Shown here one piece after another: positions 1 through 5,786 of a stretch of 5,800 nt of DNA. The stretch's first letter is position 1; each line of letters opens with the position of its first letter. A program made the position numbers and the translations under genes. A model generated the notes under the pieces. It was not told the origin of the DNA and made no database searches. It worked only from the letters and a program-made list of their open reading frames with translations. This stretch comes from an uncultured Verrucomicrobiota bacterium (lineage in GTDB: Bacteria; Verrucomicrobiota; Verrucomicrobiae; Opitutales; Opitutaceae), in assembly GCA_946481225.1 (NCBI GenBank), contig CAMLNJ010000226.1:1-5800 (forward strand). Reading direction: 5' to 3'.

Positions 1-510
1 CTCGACCATCAGGTCCGCCGCGATCTTCTCCAGGTCGGCGCGCACCTTCGCCAGTTCCACGCCGGCCGGCACGCTCGCCACGGCGCGGAGTTGAAAGATC
101 TTCCCGCCGCCCATCGGGGCCTCGACGCGCTCGCTGGCGAGGTCCTCGACGTTGAGCCCGTGCGCCGCCAGCACGCCCGATACCTCGCGCAGGATGCCCG
201 GCCGGTCCGAACCGACCAGATCCAGCGCCGCCAGCCGCGCCGGCGCGCCGCTCGCATCCACCCCGCCCGCTCCCCCCGTCTCGCGCGTCACGTCGACGCG
301 CAGCCCGGCCAGCCCGCGCAGCGCCGTCGCCAGCCCGTCCGCCCGCGATGGCTCGATTTCCAGGCGAACGATACCCGCGAACTCCCCTCCCAGCCGGCAC
401 ATGCGACTTTCCAGCCAGTTGCCGCCGTGTTCGGCGATGGTCGCCGCCACCACGCGCACAAGGCCGGGTTGATCACGTCCGATCAGGGTAAGCACCAGGG
501 TAGTTGTCAT
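1..510 (-). CDS. GcvR-like tandem ACT-domain regulatory protein (3' end cut by window edge)
   Basis: Reading the minus strand from ATG at 510-508 gives 170 codons without a stop, running off the left edge. The protein starts MTTTLVLTLIGRDQPGLVRV. It shows two ACT modules, roughly residues 4-75 and 92-168. Each begins with a beta strand followed by the ACT turn: G-R-D-Q-P-G-L at 11-17 and G-S-D-R-P-G-I at 100-106. The second continues into an LNVEDLASERVE segment typical of the glycine cleavage repressor (GcvR) group. GcvR-type proteins are cytoplasmic, about 170-190 residues long and lack a DNA-binding domain; in E. coli GcvR acts through GcvA. The visible part is therefore probably almost the whole protein. 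That this homologue controls glycine cleavage is not shown; a generic amino-acid-sensing ACT role is equally possible. The start has no Shine-Dalgarno at normal distance (an AAGGGGG lies 16 nt upstream). It is divergent from the topoisomerase gene. Confidence 0.88.
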   Translation of the reverse strand, partial: MTTTLVLTLIGRDQPGLVRVVAATIAEHGGNWLESRMCRLGGEFAGIVRLEIEPSRADGLATALRGLAGLRVDVTRETGGAGGVDASGAPARLAALDLVGSDRPGILREVSGVLAAHGLNVEDLASERVEAPMGGGKIFQLRAVASVPAGVELAKVRADLEKIAADLMVE

Positions 511-589
511 AGCGCCGCCAAGTTCGCCCCCTTCATCGCCTGCGACAAACAAACTTCCCGCCCCGCCGTCGCGCCCCGCCCGTCCCGCA

Positions 590-614
590 CCAATGTTCGT
601 ATTACGAACATTGG
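590..614. promoter_or_regulatory. Perfect 25-bp palindrome, candidate operator
   Basis: The left arm CCAATGTTCGTA (590-601) and the right arm TACGAACATTGG (603-614) are exact reverse complements around a single central T at 602. The centre lies 92 bp from the ACT-protein start and 121 bp from the parC start, so a bound protein could affect both divergent genes. The core reads GTTCG-N5-CGAAC. The Verrucomicrobia LexA box that I recall is TGTTC-N4-GAACA, but here the same half-sites are seven bases apart, so a standard LexA site is unlikely. The regulator is unknown. A terminator is improbable because the loop is one base and no T-run follows. Confidence 0.7.
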
Positions 615-686
615 GTTTGGCGGCACACCGTAAGCGCGCGGTTGACGCGCCTCGCGTCTTCGTCCCTTTCCCCTGCAAAACTCCGG

Positions 687-717
687 TCCCTCTCCCTCCC
701 CCCCCTCTTTCTCTTTC
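687..717 (+). other. 31-nt uninterrupted pyrimidine tract upstream of parC start
   Basis: Every base from 687 to 717 is C or T, and the tract ends five bases before the ATG at 723. It occupies the place where a Shine-Dalgarno would be expected, and no AGGAGG-like sequence is present. It may be an unstructured leader aiding SD-independent initiation, for example through ribosomal protein S1, which is inference. It makes the upstream in-frame codons from TTG 642 encode mostly Ser, Leu, Pro and Phe, which is why I do not accept that earlier start. Confidence 0.55.
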
Positions 718-722
718 ACGCG

Positions 723-2888
723 ATGTCCAAAGGCAAAAAGCCGTCCGACGAACAACCCGAGCTCCCCCTCTCCGGCCAACCCGCGCCCGAAGCCCCTCCC
801 TCCGCGCCCCAAGACTCCGCTCCCGCCGCCGTTCCCACGCCCGCCTCTCAGGTCTCGGCTCTCGGCTCCCAGCCCTCCGACAGCTCTTCTCATTCCGACG
901 AAGCCGCCATCCCCTCCGCCGAGGCCGCCGTGCCCGTCGCCCCGCAAAACAACGACGCCGCCCCGCTCGCGCACAGCTACCGCAACTGGTTCCTCGACTA
1001 CGCCAGCTACGTCATTCTCGACCGCGCCGTTCCCCACCTCGACGACGGCCTCAAGCCCGTCCAACGCCGCATCCTCCACACCCTCTGGGACAAGGACGAC
1101 GGCCGCTTTCACAAGGTCGCCAACATCGTCGGCGCCACCATGGCCTTTCACCCGCACGGCGACGCCTCCATCGGCGCCGCCCTCGTCGGCATGGGCCAAC
1201 GCGGCTGGCTGATCGAGCCCCAGGGCAACTACGGCAACACCCTCACCGGCGACGACGCCGCCGCGCCGCGTTACATCGAGTGCCGCCTCACCCCCTTCGC
1301 CCGCGAGGTCCTCTTCAATCCGAAGACCACCCTCTGGCAAAAATCCTACGACGGCCGCTCCCAGGAGCCCATCACGCTCCCCGCCAAGTTTCCGATCACC
1401 CTCCTCGAGGGCTGCGAGGGCATCGCGGTCGGTCTCACGACCAAGATCCTCCCGCACAACTTCAACGACCTCTGCCGCGCGGCGATCAACCACCTCCAGG
1501 GAAAAACCTTCCGCATCCGCCCCGACTTCCCCTCCGGCGGCATCGCCGACTTCTCCAACTACAACGACGGCGAACGCGGCGCCAAAGTGAAGGTCCGCGC
1601 CAAGATCGAGCAGCGCAGCAAATACCAGTTCGCCATCACCGAGCTTCCCTTCGGCACCACCACCGAGTCGCTCAAGTCGTCGATCGAAAGCGCCATCGCC
1701 AAGGGCAAGCTCAAGGTGAAGCGCATCGAGGACATGACCTCCGAGTCCGTCGAGATCCTCGTCGAGCTCAGCTCCACCGCCGACCCGGATAAATTCATCG
1801 ACCAGCTCTACGTCTTCACCGACTGCGAGGTCACGCTTTCCCCCGCCGCCTGCGTCATCATCGACGACAAGCCCAGCTTCATGGGCGTATCCGAAATCCT
1901 GCGACGCTCCGTCGACCGCTCCAAGGCCCTCCTCGGCCAGGAGCTCGAGATCCGCCTCGGCGAGCTCGACGACCAGTGGCACGCCGACTCCCTCGAGCGC
2001 ATCTTCATCGAGGAAAAAGTCTACCGTCGCATCGAAGGCGCCAAGACCTGGGAAGCCGTGCTCGAGGAGATCTCCGAAGGCCTGAAGCCCCACGTCAAAA
2101 AGCTCCGCCGCGAGGTGACGCACGACGACCTCGTCCGCCTCACCGAGATCCGCATCAAGCGCATCTCCGCCTACAACCGCTTCAAGGCCGACGAGGCCAT
2201 CCAGGCCCTCGAAAAGGAGATGAAGCAGGTGAAGCACGACCTCGCCCACCTCACCGACTACGCCGTCGCCTGGTTCGAGCGCCTTCAGGAAAAGTTCGGC
2301 AAAGGCGTGAAGCGCCGCACCCAGAGCGACGAGATCGAGCAGATCAGCGCCGCCAGCGTCGTCACCGCCAACCAGAAGCTCTACGTCAACAAGACCGAGG
2401 GCTTCATCGCGCTCAACACCCGCAAGGACGACTTCGAGTTTGTGCAGGACGTCACCCCGCTCGACGACGTGGTCGCGTTCATGCAGGACGCCACCTGCAA
2501 GCTGGTGCGCGTCGCCGACAAGGTTTTCGTCGGCAAAAACATCGAGCACCTCCACGTCGTGCCGAAGGACGGCGACGACCGCTTCTACACCATCGTCTAC
2601 CAGGACAAGGAGAGCGGAAAAGCCTTCGCCAAGCGTTTCCAGCTCGGCGGCATGACGCGCGAAAAAGTCTACAACCTTGCCGCCAGCGAGGGCTCGAAAC
2701 TCGTCTTCTTCGACGAAACGAAAAACCCCGAGAGCCTGCCCAAGGCGCTGACCATCTATCTCAGCGGCCGCTGCCCGGCGCGCGTGAAGGAGTTCATCTT
2801 CGACCTGAGCGAACTGACCGTCGGCGGCCGCGGCAACAAGGGCGTCACCGTCACGCAATATCCCATCCGCGACGTGAAGCGCGCGTGA
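723..2888 (+). CDS. parC: DNA topoisomerase IV subunit A (ParC-type)
   Basis: This 721-residue protein is the DNA-breaking and rejoining subunit of a type IIA topoisomerase, which works with a ParE partner to decatenate and relax DNA. No parE lies in the window. Residues 1-80 are low-complexity Pro/Ala/Ser/Gln. The catalytic core starts near S85 (SYRNWFLDYASYVILDRAVP), with LKPVQRRIL at 110-118 and HPHGD at 143-147. The catalytic tyrosine is Y184 in APRYIECRL, preceded by R183. GIAVG at 233-237 carries the DNA-intercalating Ile (I234), followed by LTTKILPHN. A coiled-coil-like charged segment precedes the C-terminal domain (about 534-721). That domain is shorter than the roughly 255 residues of E. 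coli ParC and has GGRGNKG rather than the gyrase box QRRGGKG, which favours topoisomerase IV over gyrase. HPHGDASIG matches the Bacteroidota/Verrucomicrobiota ParC type. I chose ATG 723 over TTG 642 because the extra 27 codons only translate the pyrimidine-rich leader. Confidence 0.93.
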   Translation: MSKGKKPSDEQPELPLSGQPAPEAPPSAPQDSAPAAVPTPASQVSALGSQPSDSSSHSDEAAIPSAEAAVPVAPQNNDAAPLAHSYRNWFLDYASYVILDRAVPHLDDGLKPVQRRILHTLWDKDDGRFHKVANIVGATMAFHPHGDASIGAALVGMGQRGWLIEPQGNYGNTLTGDDAAAPRYIECRLTPFAREVLFNPKTTLWQKSYDGRSQEPITLPAKFPITLLEGCEGIAVGLTTKILPHNFNDLCRAAINHLQGKTFRIRPDFPSGGIADFSNYNDGERGAKVKVRAKIEQRSKYQFAITELPFGTTTESLKSSIESAIAKGKLKVKRIEDMTSESVEILVELSSTADPDKFIDQLYVFTDCEVTLSPAACVIIDDKPSFMGVSEILRRSVDRSKALLGQELEIRLGELDDQWHADSLERIFIEEKVYRRIEGAKTWEAVLEEISEGLKPHVKKLRREVTHDDLVRLTEIRIKRISAYNRFKADEAIQALEKEMKQVKHDLAHLTDYAVAWFERLQEKFGKGVKRRTQSDEIEQISAASVVTANQKLYVNKTEGFIALNTRKDDFEFVQDVTPLDDVVAFMQDATCKLVRVADKVFVGKNIEHLHVVPKDGDDRFYTIVYQDKESGKAFAKRFQLGGMTREKVYNLAASEGSKLVFFDETKNPESLPKALTIYLSGRCPARVKEFIFDLSELTVGGRGNKGVTVTQYPIRDVKRA

Positions 2889-2903
2889 GGCCGATCACGG
2901 CCT
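2888..2903 (+). terminator. Small hairpin overlapping the parC stop codon
   Basis: AGGCCG (2888-2893), loop ATCA, and CGGCCT (2898-2903) form a perfect 6-bp stem beginning at the last base of the parC stop codon. There is no T-run after it, so it is a weak terminator candidate. The MITE-like element begins four bases downstream and may have displaced whatever followed, or may itself help end the transcript. Confidence 0.3.
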
Positions 2904-2906
2904 ATA

Positions 2907-2934
2907 GGCTGTGTCTTGTAAATAGACCGGAGCA
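2907..2934 (+). repeat. Left terminal inverted repeat of the MITE-like element
   Basis: These 28 bp pair with 3056-3083 on the opposite strand, with mismatches only at positions 16 and 19 from the outer end. TA at 2905-2906 lies immediately outside. Confidence 0.8.
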
Positions 2935-3055
2935 GCGTGAGCGAGAAAGGGCGCTCGGCCAAGGCGACCGAGGCGGAGGCGGACCGGAGGTCCGTGCCGC
3001 CGAGGGCAACGCCGGCCCAGCGCTCTTTCTCGTTTCACTCGTAGAGCGCCAGCGA

Positions 3056-3083
3056 TGCTCCGGTTTACTTACAAGACACAGCC
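3056..3083 (-). repeat. Right terminal inverted repeat of the MITE-like element
   Basis: Its reverse complement begins GGCTGTGTCTTGTAA and matches the left repeat at 26 of 28 positions. TA at 3084-3085 lies immediately outside. Confidence 0.8.
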
Positions 3084-3100
3084 TAAATCCAGACTCGGTG

Positions 3101-3124
3101 GGCGTGCGTGTCCCTGCGCACGCC
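3101..3124 (+). other. GC-rich hairpin in the GH2 leader region
   Basis: GGCGTGCG (3101-3108) and CGCACGCC (3117-3124) form a perfect 8-bp stem around an 8-base loop. No T-run follows, so it is not a standard intrinsic terminator. It could end parC transcription with Rho, or shape the 5' leader of the GH2 message if transcription starts upstream. Confidence 0.35.
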
Positions 3125-3177
3125 GCCTTGGCCGGGCCGGTCGATCTGCGGCCGGAATGGGAACATATTGCATGAAG

Positions 3178-3191
3178 CCGAACGCGTTCGG
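3178..3191. promoter_or_regulatory. 14-bp palindrome upstream of GH2 gene, possible operator
   Basis: CCGAACGCGTTCGG is a perfect palindrome whose last base lies 40 bases before the ATG. ACGCGT at its core (3182-3187) is repeated at 3192-3197, exactly ten bases on. Sugar-responsive LacI-type regulators often bind such A/T-flanked CG-rich palindromes, but the usual LacI-family centre is CG and here it is GC, so this is only a tentative operator. Chance palindromes are common in GC-rich DNA. Confidence 0.25.
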
Positions 3192-3219
3192 ACGCGTCTC
3201 GGCGCACAGACACCGTATG

Positions 3220-3230
3220 TTTTTCCCCCC
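3220..3230 (+). other. T5C6 pyrimidine tract abutting the GH2 start codon
   Basis: Five T and six C residues lie directly against the ATG at 3231, again in the place of a Shine-Dalgarno. This parallels the longer tract before parC. It does not look like a ribosome binding site of the standard type. Confidence 0.5.
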
Positions 3231-5759
3231 ATGCACCCGACCGCGACCCCGACCCTCCTCTGCCGCGCCACCCGTCTCGCACGCGGCTTCGCCTCCCTCT
3301 GCGCCCTCGCTCTCACGCTCGTCTTCGCGACGACCGAAGCCGTCGCCGCCACCGTCGCGCCGGCCCGCGAGCAATTGTTCAACGACGCCTGGCGCTTCCA
3401 CCTCGGCGACGCTGCGGGCGCCGAGAAACCCGATTTCGCCGACGCCTCCTGGCGTGCCCTCGACCTCCCCCACGACTGGTCCATCGAGGGCGAATTCTCC
3501 GAGGCCCACGCCAGCGCCACCGGCTACCTCCCCGGCGGCACGGGCTGGTATCGCAAACAGTTCACCCTGCCCGCCGACACGCAGGGCCGTCGCGTTTTCC
3601 TCCGCTTCGAGGGCGTCTACCGCAACAGCGACGTCTGGCTCAACGGACACCACCTCGGCCACCGCGCCTACGGCTACATCGACTTCGAATACGACCTCAC
3701 CCCGCACCTTCGCCCGCCCGGCCAGGCCAACGTCCTCGCCGTCCGCGTCGCCCGCGAAAACGTCGCCGACTCCCGCTGGTATCCCGGCACCGGCATCTAC
3801 CGCGACACCTGGCTCACCGTTCTCGACCCCGTCCACGTCGCCCGCCACGGCACGTTTATCACCACCCCCGCCATCGACGCCGAGGTCGCCGAGGTGAACA
3901 GCAGCTGCGAGGTGCGCAACACCTCCGCCTCCGCCGCCGACATCACCGTCACCGCCGAGGTCTTCGACGCCGAGGGCCGCCGCGTCGTCGGCGCCACCCG
4001 CACGCAAAAGATCGAGGCCGGCGCGCAGTGGGCCTTCCCGCTCTACCACCCGGTTGCCAAGCCCCGCCGCTGGGATGTCGCCGATCCCTACCTCTACCAG
4101 GTCGTCCACACCGTCACCGTCGGCGACCGTGTCGTCGACACCGTCCGCACTCCCCTCGGTATCCGGGACTTCCGCTTCGACGCGAACACCGGCTTCTACC
4201 TCAACGGCCGCAACCTGAAGATCAAAGGCGTCTGCATCCACCACGACGCCGGCAACACCGGCGCCGTCGTCCCGCGCGCCGTGCTCGAGCGCCGCCTCCG
4301 CATCTTGCGCGACATCGGCGTCAACGCCATCCGCTGCTCCCACAACCCCATGGCCGACGACCTCTACGAACTCTGCGACGAGCTCGGCTTCCTCATGATG
4401 GACGAGACCTTCGACGAGTGGGAGCTCGGCAAGCGCAAATGGGTGAAAGGCCGCAACGTCGGCACCGCCGAGCGCGCCGGCTACAGCGACGACTTCGAGA
4501 CCTGGGCCGTCCGCGACACCGAGGACGCCATCCGCCGTTCCCGCCGCCACCCCTCCGTCATCCTCTACAGCATCGGCAACGAGATCGACTACCCGACCGA
4601 TCCCTACGTCCACCCGCGTTCGCGCCAGGTCGAGATCTTCAAAGACGACCCCGACCAGCCCTCGATGACCCGCCTCGCCCTCGTCGCGCCCGAGCTCATC
4701 GCCGCGGTCAAGCGCATGGACCCCACCCGCCCCGTCACCATGGCCATCTCCAACGCCCCCGCCGCCAACGCCATCGGCCTCTCCAACATGCTCGATGTAG
4801 TGGGATACAACTACCAGGAGGCCGCCTACGACGAGGATCACGCCCGCTTCCCCGGCCGCGTGCTCTACGGCAGCGAAAACGGCGACCGCCTCGAAGACTG
4901 GTATGCGGTCCGCGACAAGCCCTTCATCTCCGCGCAATTTCTCTGGACCGGCTTCGACTTCCTCGGCGAGGCCGAGAGCTGGCCCAACCACGGCAGCGGC
5001 GCCGGCCTCTTCGACAGCGCCGGCTTCCCAAAAACCGACGCGCTCCGTCGCGAGGCCCTCTGGTCCGAGAAACCCGTGCTCCACCTCCGCGCCTACCGCC
5101 CCGTCCGCGCCCCCGAAGGCCAGGGCGAAAACGACAGGCCCCGCCGCCGCTTCGGTCCCGCTCACTGGAACGCCATCCCCGGCAACGACGAACCCGCCAT
5201 GGTCGTCGCCTACACCAACCTCCCCGAAGTCACGCTCACCCTCAACGGCCGCGTCGTCGGCACCGCCAAATCCGAGGACGGCGTCGCCCGCTGGCCCTCC
5301 GTGCCCTGGGAGGCCGGCGTGCTGACCGCCACCGCCACACCCGCGTCTCCGAGCGGTTCCGTAGCCGCCGCCGACTCAGCCGCGACCGCGGTCACCGCCA
5401 AAGTCGAAACCACCGGCGCCCCTGCCCGCCTCCGTCTCTCCGCCGACCGCGCCACGCTCGCCGCCGATAACCGCGACGCGGTCCACATCACCGTCGAGCT
5501 CGTCGACGCCGAGGGCCGCGTCATCACCTCCGAGGAGCGCCCCGTCGCCGTCGACGTTTCCGGCGCCGCCCGCCTGCTTGCCCTCGACACGGGAAACATG
5601 ATGGACAACACGCGCCCTCGCTCGCCCACCCGCTCCACCTGGAATGGCCGCGCCCTCGCGATCATCCAAGCCACCCGCGCCGCCGGCTCCGCCACCGTCC
5701 AAGTCAGCGCCGAGGGCCTTCCGCCCGCCGAGATCCGCTTGCAAGCGAGCGCCCCGTAA
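3231..5759 (+). CDS. Secreted glycoside hydrolase family 2 protein, beta-galactosidase type
   Basis: This 842-residue exported glycosidase probably releases beta-linked sugars, most likely galactose, from plant or host glycans. Residues 1-40 form a signal peptide: arginine-rich n-region, hydrophobic stretch 19-33, and likely cleavage at AVA|A. C24 lacks a lipobox, so a lipoprotein is unlikely. Domains in order are a sugar-binding jelly roll (about 50-200, with LPHDWSIEGEF and GGTGWYRK), an Ig-like domain (about 205-305), and a TIM barrel (about 310-600). The barrel contains GVCIHHDAG at 333-341, IRCSHNP with H371/N372 and DETFDEW at 391-397. The acid/base is E451 in SIGNEI, the nucleophile is E549 in YGSEN, and WTGFDFLGE follows from W572. 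The C-terminal part fits DUF4982 (about 650-705), an Ala/Ser/Thr linker, and a GH2 C5-like beta domain (about 729-842). This layout is typical of DUF4982-type GH2 enzymes; beta-glucuronidase or other specificity is possible. A GTG start at 3108 would bury the signal peptide, so ATG 3231 is preferred. Confidence 0.92.
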   Translation: MHPTATPTLLCRATRLARGFASLCALALTLVFATTEAVAATVAPAREQLFNDAWRFHLGDAAGAEKPDFADASWRALDLPHDWSIEGEFSEAHASATGYLPGGTGWYRKQFTLPADTQGRRVFLRFEGVYRNSDVWLNGHHLGHRAYGYIDFEYDLTPHLRPPGQANVLAVRVARENVADSRWYPGTGIYRDTWLTVLDPVHVARHGTFITTPAIDAEVAEVNSSCEVRNTSASAADITVTAEVFDAEGRRVVGATRTQKIEAGAQWAFPLYHPVAKPRRWDVADPYLYQVVHTVTVGDRVVDTVRTPLGIRDFRFDANTGFYLNGRNLKIKGVCIHHDAGNTGAVVPRAVLERRLRILRDIGVNAIRCSHNPMADDLYELCDELGFLMMDETFDEWELGKRKWVKGRNVGTAERAGYSDDFETWAVRDTEDAIRRSRRHPSVILYSIGNEIDYPTDPYVHPRSRQVEIFKDDPDQPSMTRLALVAPELIAAVKRMDPTRPVTMAISNAPAANAIGLSNMLDVVGYNYQEAAYDEDHARFPGRVLYGSENGDRLEDWYAVRDKPFISAQFLWTGFDFLGEAESWPNHGSGAGLFDSAGFPKTDALRREALWSEKPVLHLRAYRPVRAPEGQGENDRPRRRFGPAHWNAIPGNDEPAMVVAYTNLPEVTLTLNGRVVGTAKSEDGVARWPSVPWEAGVLTATATPASPSGSVAAADSAATAVTAKVETTGAPARLRLSADRATLAADNRDAVHITVELVDAEGRVITSEERPVAVDVSGAARLLALDTGNMMDNTRPRSPTRSTWNGRALAIIQATRAAGSATVQVSAEGLPPAEIRLQASAP

Positions 5760-5760
5760 A

Positions 5761-5786
5761 GCCGGCCGCGGCCGGCGGGGGCCGGC
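5761..5786 (+). terminator. GC-rich palindromic cluster after the GH2 stop
   Basis: GCCGGCCGCGGCCGGC at 5761-5776 is a perfect 16-bp palindrome starting one base after the TAA stop codon. GCCGGC occurs three times at exact 10-base steps (5761, 5771, 5781), which allows alternative hairpins. No T-run is seen before the window ends, so a terminator role, possibly with Rho, is only suggested by position. Confidence 0.4.

Larger units (their letters stand above)
511..722. other. Divergent intergenic region between the ACT protein gene and parC
   Basis: This 212-bp stretch separates the two divergent starts and should hold both promoters. It contains one perfect 25-bp palindrome (590-614) and a long pyrimidine tract close to the parC start. 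I found no convincing -35/-10 pair for either direction. The only clearly AT-rich spot is the centre of the palindrome. Confidence 0.7.
2907..3083. mobile_element. MITE-like 177-bp non-autonomous element with terminal inverted repeats
   Basis: The ends are 28-bp inverted repeats matching at 26 positions. The outer 15 bases, GGCTGTGTCTTGTAA, are identical. TA stands directly outside both ends (2905-2906 and 3084-3085), consistent with the TA target duplication of IS630/Tc1-mariner elements and some IS5-group elements. The similarity continues inward (CGAGAAAG, GCGCT and GGCC blocks on both arms) up to a central CGGACC-GGA-GGTCCG hairpin around 2980-2994, so the element could fold into one long stem. 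The right arm is about 16 bases longer than the left, mostly within about 3038-3055, which suggests one small insertion. It has no credible coding capacity, so a transposase elsewhere would have to move it. It sits between parC and the glycosidase gene. Without copies from elsewhere in the genome, a structural regulatory hairpin cannot be fully excluded. Confidence 0.75.
3084..3230 (+). other. Leader/promoter region of the GH2 gene
   Basis: This 147-bp stretch between the mobile element and the glycosidase start holds a hairpin, a 14-bp palindrome and a T5C6 tract, listed separately. The only AT-rich patch is ACATATTG near 3163-3170, which could contain a -10 box, but I see no good -35 partner. 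No reading frame of its own is convincing. Confidence 0.5.

Noticed and set aside
507..536. Nine-residue reading frame on the minus strand whose stop overlaps the ACT-gene start as ATGA
   Set aside because: A leader peptide with translational coupling is conceivable, but nine codons with no clear ribosome binding site or regulatory amino acid run is easily chance.
594..610. LexA (SOS) box within the palindrome
   Set aside because: TGTTC and GAACA are present but separated by seven bases; the known Verrucomicrobia motif has four, so the geometry does not match.
642..722. Earlier TTG start for parC adding 27 residues that look slightly like a signal peptide
   Set aside because: The hydrophobic and Ser/Leu/Pro content simply reflects the pyrimidine tract. 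A cytoplasmic topoisomerase does not need a signal, and an ATG is available at 723.
507..2858. A 783-codon open frame on the minus strand opposite parC
   Set aside because: Its translation is a low-complexity Val/Leu/Gly/Asp/Glu-rich string without recognisable motifs. It is the expected by-product of C-rich third codon positions in parC, which itself has clear catalytic motifs.
3063..3089. Outward promoter formed by the right end of the mobile element (TTTACT with TAAATC)
   Set aside because: The spacer is only 15 bases and the second hexamer matches the -10 consensus at just three positions, too weak to call.
3108..3230. Earlier GTG start for the GH2 gene
   Set aside because: It would place 41 non-conserved residues before a clear signal peptide, and it begins inside a hairpin. 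ATG 3231 puts the signal at the N-terminus.
3069..5165. A 698-codon open frame on the minus strand opposite the GH2 gene
   Set aside because: It is again a Gly/Val/Ala/Asp-rich shadow with no motifs. It also runs across the intergenic region and the end of the mobile element, unlike a real gene.
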